A stretch of 10,031 nt of DNA from Planctomycetota bacterium. Lineage in GTDB: Bacteria; Planctomycetota; UBA1135; UBA2386. Below are positions 1 through 10,031 of this stretch, piece by piece. The stretch is taken from contig JAEUHU010000476.1 of the NCBI GenBank assembly GCA_016793305.1, positions 1-10,031 of the forward strand. Reading direction: 5' to 3'. The translations under genes were made by a program, and so were the position numbers. Numbering within the stretch: position 1 is the first letter of the stretch; every line of letters begins with the position of its first letter. Under the pieces are notes generated by a model, which worked only from the letters and a program-made list of their open reading frames with translations, did not search any database and was not told the DNA's origin.

Positions 1-659
<659 letters not shown>

Positions 660-702
660 GAGGGGGGCTCGGGGTCGTGCGACATCGCGACTCGTGGTCG
701 AG

Positions 703-916
703 TCACTCCGGGATCGGTGGGGTGGCTGCCGCGGAGAGCGGCTGGGGAAACGATGCGGGAAGCAGGGGTGTGAGGTCCGACCAGCAGTGGCCGTTGGCCT
801 CGATACGAAGCCGGCCAAGCACCTGCGAGCCGCCGCTGCGGGTGCGACGGCGCACTGCGGGTGCGACGGGGAAGCCTGGCGAGAACTTCACCGCGGCGTC
901 CCACTCGCCGAGGGGG
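703..916 (-). other. Out-of-frame continuation of the coiled-coil membrane protein (proposed frameshift)
   Basis: If one C is added to the C5 run at 912-916 on the minus strand, the upstream gene continues for about 68 more residues to a TGA at 705-703, only 43 bases before the moxR start. The continuation has balanced, protein-like composition ([18 protein letters not shown], then [18 protein letters not shown], then a Pro/Ala-rich end) and mostly G or C in third codon positions. The other two frames read as Arg-rich or low-sense sequence. Homopolymer slips are a common cause of such breaks, in the organism or in the assembly. It contains a 15-base direct repeat at 19-base spacing (836-869), which slightly weakens the coding case because 19 is not a multiple of three. 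This is an inference from composition and context, not from homology. Confidence 0.5.
836..869. repeat. 15-bp direct repeat with 19-bp period
   Basis: The 15-mer ctgcgggtgcgacgg occurs exactly at 836-850 and again at 855-869, separated by cgca. It looks like a near-tandem duplication of about 19 bases. The period is not a multiple of three, so within coding sequence it would shift the frame. It lies in the proposed out-of-frame extension of the coiled-coil gene. Confidence 0.85.
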
Positions 917-1232
917 CCCGAGGACCGAGCACCCGAGCTTCGGGGAACGCGAGGCAGAGTTCGGCTGGCGTGAAGCCCTGGGCGTCGATCGCGAGCAGCA
1001 GTGCCTGCAGGTCGTAGTCGGGTTCGGCGGCGATCCGCAGGCGCGCGTCTTCGATCGCCTGGTCGTAGCGGATGCGCAACTCGGTCAGCTCGGCGTCGAG
1101 GTTCTGCAGCTCGGCACGTTCTTGGGTGGCCGGCACGGTGTTCGTGAAGAACAGCCAGAGCACGAAGGCGAGACTGCCCAACGTCACCCAGTGGGGGAAG
1201 TTCGATGGGGCCTCGGCGGGTTCGCGACTCAT
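888..1232 (-). CDS. Small bitopic membrane protein with coiled coil (FtsB/DivIC-like shape), probably frameshifted at its C-terminus
   Basis: This 114-residue protein was not recognised by sequence. It starts MSREPAEAPSNFPHW, has one strongly hydrophobic segment (about residues 16-33, VTLGSLAFVLWLFFTNTV), and then a charged heptad-like helix (about 36-70, ERAELQNLDAELTELRIRY and on). That layout, a short cytoplasmic tail, one membrane span and a coiled coil outside, is the shape of FtsB/DivIC division proteins, but no diagnostic motif is present, so this is only a structural likeness. The start at 1232 is chosen because it places the membrane segment near the N-terminus; no Shine-Dalgarno is visible. 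The annotated frame ends in a short Pro/Arg/Ser tail at a TGA (890-888). Just before this, at 912-916, is a run of five C on the coding strand, after which the neighbouring frame reads as ordinary protein down to 703. The gene is therefore probably longer (about 176 residues) and interrupted by a one-base indel or assembly error. It probably shares a transcript with moxR. Confidence 0.7.
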   Translation of the reverse strand: MSREPAEAPSNFPHWVTLGSLAFVLWLFFTNTVPATQERAELQNLDAELTELRIRYDQAIEDARLRIAAEPDYDLQALLLAIDAQGFTPAELCLAFPEARVLGPRAPSASGTPR

Positions 1233-1449
1233 GACGCTGCAGGCGGCGGATGCTATCGAGGCTGCGCTGGCGGAGATAGTCGCTGCCTCGAATCGTCGGG
1301 AGGCACCAGGGGTCGAGGCCGGCTTGCGCGGTTGCCGCCAGGATGGGCCGACCCGATGCCGACGTGGATACGAAAATGTTGGAGTTCCGCGGGCTACAGT
1401 CGGTCGCTGCGTTTCTGCCCCGACCCGGCCAGACGCCAGGTTCCCCTGC
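1233..1449. promoter_or_regulatory. Divergent intergenic region between the coiled-coil gene and the TlpA-like gene
   Basis: This 217-base spacer separates two divergently oriented starts, so it should hold both promoters. A short A/T-richer island around 1367-1382 (gatacgaaaatgttgg) stands out in otherwise very GC-rich DNA, and tacagt at 1395-1400 resembles a -10 element for the plus-strand gene. I find no well-spaced -35 partner, so no promoter is called. Neither start has a Shine-Dalgarno. Confidence 0.35.
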
Positions 1450-2946
1450 ATGCACCAAGCCCGAATCGCGTCCATTCTCACCTTCGCCTGCACCGCCGCC
1501 CTGTTCGCCCAGGGAGCCCTGTTCGCCCAGGAACCGGCCAAGCCGGCGCCGGAGTCCACCGCGACGATCGCGGAGAAGCCCAAGGCCACCGAACTGCTCG
1601 GTGCTTCGCTGCGGTTCACGCAGAGCCTGCCGTCCCTCGCCATCAAGGCCAAGGGCACGATGATCCTGCCGGAGCTGCCCGAGGAGATGGCGGAGCAGTT
1701 CGCGGACATCGAGCTGCCGACCCTCGACCTCGACGTGGTGGTCGCGATGCCGAACCGGTTCGTGATCCGCTGCGACCAGGAGGGCCTCGGCGAGCTGGTC
1801 AGCGACGGCAAGCAGCTGTTGCGCACGTTCCCGCAGTTCCAGCTGCACTCGCTGACCGAGGCCCCGAAGAACGTGCTCGACCTGCTCGGCAAGAACCAGG
1901 GCATGCTGGCGATCCCGGGCGCCGGGAACCTGCGCGCGCTGTTGTCCCCGGCTGGCGCCAAGGGGGCGCTGCTCGACGCGAAGACGGTCGAGTTGCTCGG
2001 GGAAGTCAAGGTCGGCGGCAAGGATGCCTGGCACCTGGCCGTTCGCGACGACAAGCTCGCCTGCGAGGTCTGGGTGCAGAAGGGCAGCGAGCCCTGGGTG
2101 CTGCGTCACAAGCCGAAGGCCGCGAAGCTCGACCTGTCGAATCTGCTCGAGGCCGGCGGGGGCGACGACGAAGACGAGATGGAGGGCGACGACGCCGGCG
2201 ACGGCGAGGGCTTGACGCTCAACATCGAGCCGGGCATCGACCTGGAAATCGTCACCGTGTCCAAGGAGCTGCCGAAGGACGTCTTCGCGCTGAAGGCGCC
2301 GGCCGACTCGAAGCAGGTCGACGACCTCGCTGCCGCGGTGCAGGAGCGCTTCCAGCAGCAGATGGCCGAGATGGGCGACGCCGAGGGCATGGACGAAGGC
2401 GCCGATGCCGAGGGCGGACACGGCAAGCCGCACGAGACCGTCGGCAAGCCGGCCCCTGACGTCGAACTGACGCTGCTCGACGGCAGCAAGCAGAAGCTGG
2501 CCGACCTGAAGGGCAAGGTCGTGGTGCTCGACTTCTGGGCGACGTGGTGCGGGCCGTGCGTGCAGGGCCTGCCGAAGGTCGCCGAGGTCACCGCCAAGCT
2601 GGCGGAGAAGGGCGTCGTGTTCCACGCCTGCAACCTCGACGAGTCGAAGGAGAAGATCGAGAAGTTCCTCGGCAAGAAGAACCTGTCGATCTCGGTGGCG
2701 ATGGTCGGTCAGGCGCTGGCCGGCCAATTCGGCGTCAACGGCATCCCGCACACCGTGGTGATCGGCAAGGACGGCGTGATCAAGAAGGTCCACGTCGGCT
2801 TCGGCCCGGGCAGCGAGAAGCAGCTCGAGAAGGACCTGCTCGAAGTGCTCGGTGCTTCCGCCGAGGAGAAGAAGGACGAGCAGAAGGAGCCGCCGAAGGG
2901 CGAGAAGCCGGCCGAAGAGAAGCCGAAGGACGCTGGCGGCAAGTGA
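1450..2946 (+). CDS. Exported LolA/DUF2092-like domain fused to TlpA-type thioredoxin
   Basis: The protein has 498 residues. The chosen ATG gives a clear signal peptide (MHQARIASILTFACTAALFA, with cleavage likely after Ala20 or Ala26). The frame is open far upstream, but that part has no protein-like character. Residues about 33-325 look like the LolA/DUF2092 beta-sheet family of envelope proteins (strands such as LAIKAKGTMILPE, LDVVVAMPNRFVIRCDQEG, and KDAWHLAVRDDKLACEVWVQ), interrupted by an acidic Gly/Asp/Glu stretch (about 234-254). Residues about 331-470 are a TlpA/ResA-type thioredoxin fold with the redox motif WCGPC (Cys367, Cys370) and the cis-proline loop GIPHT (Pro433). The tail (about 472-498) is Lys/Glu/Pro-rich and probably unstructured. 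TlpA-type proteins reduce or exchange disulfides outside the cytoplasm; the N-terminal domain may bind a lipid or hydrophobic partner, which is inference. No Shine-Dalgarno is visible. The gene is convergent with enolase. Confidence 0.9.
   Translation: MHQARIASILTFACTAALFAQGALFAQEPAKPAPESTATIAEKPKATELLGASLRFTQSLPSLAIKAKGTMILPELPEEMAEQFADIELPTLDLDVVVAMPNRFVIRCDQEGLGELVSDGKQLLRTFPQFQLHSLTEAPKNVLDLLGKNQGMLAIPGAGNLRALLSPAGAKGALLDAKTVELLGEVKVGGKDAWHLAVRDDKLACEVWVQKGSEPWVLRHKPKAAKLDLSNLLEAGGGDDEDEMEGDDAGDGEGLTLNIEPGIDLEIVTVSKELPKDVFALKAPADSKQVDDLAAAVQERFQQQMAEMGDAEGMDEGADAEGGHGKPHETVGKPAPDVELTLLDGSKQKLADLKGKVVVLDFWATWCGPCVQGLPKVAEVTAKLAEKGVVFHACNLDESKEKIEKFLGKKNLSISVAMVGQALAGQFGVNGIPHTVVIGKDGVIKKVHVGFGPGSEKQLEKDLLEVLGASAEEKKDEQKEPPKGEKPAEEKPKDAGGK
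1498..1533 (+). repeat. 18-bp tandem duplication in the signal-peptide coding region
   Basis: Two adjacent 18-base units, 1498-1515 and 1516-1533, differ by a single base (ending gga versus gaa) and encode ALFAQG-ALFAQE. The duplication repeats the predicted signal-peptidase cleavage region (ALFA followed by Gln) in frame, adding six residues between the hydrophobic core and the mature protein. Confidence 0.9.
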
Positions 2947-2953
2947 TCCTGCC

Positions 2954-2973
2954 GGGGCGGCTGCGTTCGCCCC
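2954..2973. terminator. Possible hairpin between convergent TlpA-like and enolase genes
   Basis: In the 60-base convergent gap, ggggcg (2954-2959) and cgcccc (2968-2973) can form a 6-bp all-GC stem with an 8-base loop. An alternative stem uses ggcggc (2956-2961) with gccgcc (2977-2982). Position between two converging genes fits a two-way terminator, but neither side carries a T run, so the call is weak. Confidence 0.3.
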
Positions 2974-3006
2974 TCGGCCGCCAGCGCTCGTGCAGGGCCG
3001 CGGCCT

Positions 3007-7267
<4,261 letters not shown>

Positions 7268-7271
<4 letters not shown>

Positions 7272-7843
7272 AGCAGCCTTCGTTCCCGCCGTTCCGCGTC
7301 CTGTTCTCGAACGACACCATCCTGCGTCGCGCGCAGGAGCTCGCCCGCCAGATCCACGTCGCCACCGCACCGGAGCCGCCGATGCTGGTCGCCGTGATCG
7401 AAGGCGCCCGGCCGTTCGCCCGCCTGCTGCAGAAGTTCCTGCCGGGCTCCCTGCCGATGCACGAGGTGCGTGCGCAGTCCTACGCCGGCCAGCACAGCAG
7501 CGGCAAGGTGACGATCACCACCGGCGCCGACCTGCCGGTGCAGGGCCGGCACGTGCTGCTGCTCGAGGACATCGTCGACACCGGCCGCACGATCGCCGCG
7601 TTGCGCGAGCACTTCCTCGCCAAGGGGGCACAGACGTGTCGCGTGGCGTCGCTGCTCAGCAAGCCGTCGCGGCGCGTGGTGCCGGTCGCGATCGAGTTCC
7701 TCGGCTTCGAGATCCCCGACGAGTTCGTGCTCGGCTTCGGCATGGACCTCGACGGCAGGTATCGCGAGTTGCCGGACATCGTCGTCTACGAGGCCGAGGT
7801 CGAACGCGCGTTCCAGAGCAAGGTCGCGTCGGCGAGCACCTGA
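7268..7843 (+). CDS. hpt: Hypoxanthine-guanine phosphoribosyltransferase
   Basis: HPRT salvages hypoxanthine and guanine to IMP and GMP using PRPP, in the cytoplasm. The 191-residue protein shows the PRPP motif LLLEDIVDTGRT (Glu100-Asp101 and Asp104), the SKPSRR stretch (131-136), and the base-binding end FEIPDEFVLGFGMDLDGRYRELPDIVVYE (from Phe147), close to classic Hpt. The flexible-loop region EVRAQSYAGQHSSGKVTI matches the Ser-Tyr motif. The pyrophosphate loop has Glu45-Gly46 (VIEGARPF) where classic enzymes have Lys/Arg-Gly, a deviation to note. The start is GTG at 7268, which overlaps the upstream TGA as GTGA; later ATG codons would remove the conserved N-terminal part. The overlap and lack of a ribosome site suggest translation coupled to the secreted hydrolase gene. 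It is convergent with the S46 peptidase, 36 bases away. Confidence 0.95.
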
Positions 7844-7879
7844 CGGGCCCGCCGGCTCAGGCGACGGTTCTCGGCCGCG

Positions 7880-9991
7880 TCAGCCGCCGAGTTCCTTGAG
7901 CAGGCCCGGGCTCGGCAGCACCGACTCGACGACCCACAGGATGTAGCGCACGTCGCACACCACGTTGCGCGAGCGCTCCGGGTTCCATCCGAAGTCGCCG
8001 GCGACGTTCTCGAACACGCGGTCGAAGTTGACGCCGATCAGCTCGCCCTTGCCGTTGATCACCGGCGAGCCGCTGTTGCCGCCGGTCGTGTCGCCGTTGG
8101 TCAGGAAGCACACCGGCACGTCGCCGAGGCGCTGGTCGACGAACCGCGACTGCGCGCGCGTCCTGGCCGCTTCCAGCAGCGCCTTCGGGCTCGCGAACGG
8201 CTCCTGGCCGGTCTCCTTCTGCAGGATGCCGGCGACCGTCGTGTGCGGCGCGTACTGCACCGCTTCGCGCGGCGAGTAGCCACCGACCTCGGCGATCGAC
8301 ACACGCAGCGTGCTGTTCGCGTCCGGATAGAACGACTTGCCGCGGAACGCCTCCTGGGCCTGGATCCAGCGGCGGCCGACGTCGAGCGCCTGGCCGGCGC
8401 GGGTGCGCATGCGCAGCACGTACTGGGCGCGTTCGCCGGCGAGTCCGCGCGCCAGCACGACCATCGGGTCGGTGCTGGTGGCGATCGCCTCCTTGCCGCC
8501 TGCGAACAGTTCGCTGCGCGCCTTGCCGTCGAGCATCCTGGTCGACGCCAGCATGGCCTCGAAGGCCGCACCGTCGAAGCCGTCGGCGCCGAGTGCCTCG
8601 GTGCCGGCGAGGCGCTGGTCCTTGCTCATCGACGCGAACTCGGCGGCGAGGATGCGCAGCACCGGCGCCTGGATCGCCGCGAACTCGGCGGTCAGCTCGT
8701 CGCTGCCGAGCACGTCGAGCAGGCGGCGCGGCACCGAGCCGCTCTGCTGCGAGGTGGCGGCGGCACAGGCTTCGACCAGCACGGTCAGCAGCGGCAGCTG
8801 GTCGTCGAGCATGCCGACGAAGCCGATCATCGTGTCGCGCTCGAGCGTGGCCGCCTCGGCCTCGTCGATCGCCAGCATCTCGTCGAGCACCGTGCCGAAG
8901 CGGGCGGTGCGCTCCGGGTCGGCCTTGAGCCAGCTGGCGAACTCGGCCTCTTCGCGGTGCTTGCGTTCCGCGACGGCGTTGCGGCGCAGGCCGAACATCA
9001 TCCCGGCGGCGTTCTTCTGCACGTTGGCGAGCGACTTGATCGCGTCGGCGACCTGCAGCTCGTGTTCGACCGAGGTCTTGGCGAACTGCTCGAGCACGCC
9101 GATCACCGCGGTCAGCACCGCGTGGCGGCGCGGGAACGTGTAGCCCTGCTGCAGGGCGACGCCGCGGCCGGTCTTGTAGCGCTGCGTGCGGCCCGGGTAG
9201 CCGAGGATCAGCGCCAGGTCGCCCTGCTGCACGCCGGTGGTGCAGACCTTCAGCGCGTGTTCGGGGCGGAACGGCACGTTGTCGGCGTGGTGCTCGCGCA
9301 CCGCTCCGTCCGGCGCCACGTAGGCGCGGAAGAACGTGAAGTCGCCGGTGTGGCGGGGCCACTCCCAGTTGTCGGTCTCGCCGCCGAACTCGCCGATGCT
9401 GCGCGGCGGCGCGTAGACCAGCCGCACGTCGGTGATCTGCGTGCGGTAGTAGAGGTGGTACTCCTTGCCCTCGAGGAACGAGGCCACCGAGCACTTGGTG
9501 TTCTTCTCCTTGGCCTCGGCCTCGGCGACGAGGCGGCCGATGGTGCGCTGCGTCACCAGGAAGCGCTCGAGGTCGTCCTTCGCCTTGGCCTGCGCTTCGT
9601 GCACGACCGCGGTGACGTCCTCGATGCGCTTCAGCACCGACGCGACCATGCCGGGGGCCGGCAGCTCGTCGGCGCGCACGGCGGCCGCGAAGCCGTCCTC
9701 GAGGTAGTTGTGCTCCTTGCTGCTGAGCGCGGTGACGGCGCCGAACCCGCAGTGGTGGTTGGTCAGCAGCAGGCCGTCCGGCGACACGAACGACGCGGTG
9801 CAGCCGTTGATCTGCACGGTCGCCGACAGCACGCCGCCCTTCTCGGGGTGCCAGAACTCGTCCTTCGTCATCACCATGCCGCGCTTCTGCAGCGCGGCCC
9901 AGTCCATCTCGCGGACCTGGGTGGGGAGCCATTGCCCTTCGTCGGGCAGGAAGCAGACGGCCAGAGCCAACAGGCAGAACGGGCGAACCAT
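7880..9991 (-). CDS. S46-family dipeptidyl-peptidase (DPP7/DPP11-like)
   Basis: S46 enzymes are exported serine dipeptidyl-peptidases that cut dipeptides from peptide N-termini, used for peptide feeding. The 703-residue protein is of full family length. It has a signal peptide (MVRPFCLLALAVCFL) followed by DEGQWLPTQ, the typical mature start of S46. The catalytic triad is visible: His in LLTNHHCGFG (His79/His80 before Cys81), Asp217 in DNWEWPRHTGDFTFFR (Asp207 is the other candidate) and Ser640 in DTTGGNSGSPVIN. Eighteen residues after the serine is Arg658 (GVNFDRVFE). That position is Arg in acid-specific DPP11 and Gly in DPP7, so cleavage after Asp/Glu is predicted. Between the two halves is a long helical domain (about 290-560), as expected for the family. 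The start at 9991 fits the signal peptide; no Shine-Dalgarno is seen, but a -10-like TATAGG sits just upstream. The gene stands alone, convergent with hpt. Confidence 0.96.
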   Translation of the reverse strand: MVRPFCLLALAVCFLPDEGQWLPTQVREMDWAALQKRGMVMTKDEFWHPEKGGVLSATVQINGCTASFVSPDGLLLTNHHCGFGAVTALSSKEHNYLEDGFAAAVRADELPAPGMVASVLKRIEDVTAVVHEAQAKAKDDLERFLVTQRTIGRLVAEAEAKEKNTKCSVASFLEGKEYHLYYRTQITDVRLVYAPPRSIGEFGGETDNWEWPRHTGDFTFFRAYVAPDGAVREHHADNVPFRPEHALKVCTTGVQQGDLALILGYPGRTQRYKTGRGVALQQGYTFPRRHAVLTAVIGVLEQFAKTSVEHELQVADAIKSLANVQKNAAGMMFGLRRNAVAERKHREEAEFASWLKADPERTARFGTVLDEMLAIDEAEAATLERDTMIGFVGMLDDQLPLLTVLVEACAAATSQQSGSVPRRLLDVLGSDELTAEFAAIQAPVLRILAAEFASMSKDQRLAGTEALGADGFDGAAFEAMLASTRMLDGKARSELFAGGKEAIATSTDPMVVLARGLAGERAQYVLRMRTRAGQALDVGRRWIQAQEAFRGKSFYPDANSTLRVSIAEVGGYSPREAVQYAPHTTVAGILQKETGQEPFASPKALLEAARTRAQSRFVDQRLGDVPVCFLTNGDTTGGNSGSPVINGKGELIGVNFDRVFENVAGDFGWNPERSRNVVCDVRYILWVVESVLPSPGLLKELGG

Positions 9992-9997
9992 GGCGTC

Positions 9998-10027
9998 CCT
10001 ATACGGGCTCGGCCGATCCGGTGCGAA
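9998..10027 (-). promoter_or_regulatory. Candidate promoter giving a leaderless S46 peptidase message
   Basis: On the minus strand TTCGCA (10027-10022) and TATAGG (10003-9998) resemble -35 and -10 elements with an 18-base spacer. The -10 ends 6 bases before the ATG at 9991, so transcription would begin at or next to the start codon. This would fit the lack of a ribosome site. Short motifs in GC-rich DNA, so only a candidate. Confidence 0.3.
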
Positions 10028-10031
10028 CCCT

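Noticed and set aside
703..2793. Long minus-strand ORF (696 codons) across the TlpA-like gene
   Set aside because: Antisense shadow of a GC-rich gene on the other strand, with Leu/Arg/Asp-biased nonsense composition; only its last part (703-916) is kept as the proposed frameshift extension.
7857..9932. Second minus-strand ORF of 691 codons overlapping the S46 gene
   Set aside because: Same-strand out-of-frame shadow, Arg/Pro-rich, while the S46 frame carries the catalytic motifs.

Overview
This is a GC-rich (roughly two thirds or more G+C by eye), gene-dense bacterial segment with chromosomal, mostly housekeeping content. There are no phage genes, transposases, tRNAs, rRNAs or CRISPR repeats. 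A planctomycete or a related lineage is my best guess. The reasons are a secreted thioredoxin (TlpA) domain fused to a LolA/DUF2092-like domain, a secreted ComEC-type metallo-hydrolase with a lamin-tail domain and an extra beta-rich C-terminal domain, an S46 dipeptidyl-peptidase, and the rarity of Shine-Dalgarno sequences. This assignment is an inference, not a demonstration.

Layout. (1) 1-659, minus: the N-terminal 219 residues of a MoxR-family AAA+ ATPase, cut by the window edge. (2) 888-1232, minus: a small membrane-anchored coiled-coil protein (FtsB/DivIC-like shape). It appears to be broken by a one-base slip in a run of five C near 912-916, because a protein-like reading frame continues to 703, just upstream of moxR. 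(3) 1450-2946, plus: exported LolA-like/TlpA-thioredoxin fusion. (4) 5360 down to 3007, minus: a probable operon of a divergent uracil phosphoribosyltransferase-like gene, a small Cys-cluster ORF and enolase. The small ORF ends in an ATGA overlap with the enolase start and has the only classical Shine-Dalgarno in the window, which lies in a perfect 11-bp hairpin. (5) 5475-7843, plus: a secreted metallo-beta-lactamase-fold/lamin-tail protein, followed by hypoxanthine-guanine phosphoribosyltransferase with a GTGA overlap. (6) 9991 down to 7880, minus: a complete S46 dipeptidyl-peptidase, convergent with hpt.

How the genes may work together. The centre of the window puts two nucleobase-salvage enzymes (UPRT-like and HPRT) next to, and in one case translationally coupled with, an exported ComEC-like hydrolase. 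One reading is a locus for scavenging extracellular nucleic acid: outside hydrolysis followed by salvage of pyrimidine and purine bases. The S46 peptidase would add peptide scavenging and the TlpA-like protein extracytoplasmic thiol chemistry. Enolase and MoxR are general functions. Intergenic regions are all under 300 bases. The least well explained stretch is 660-887, which is covered by the proposed frameshifted extension.
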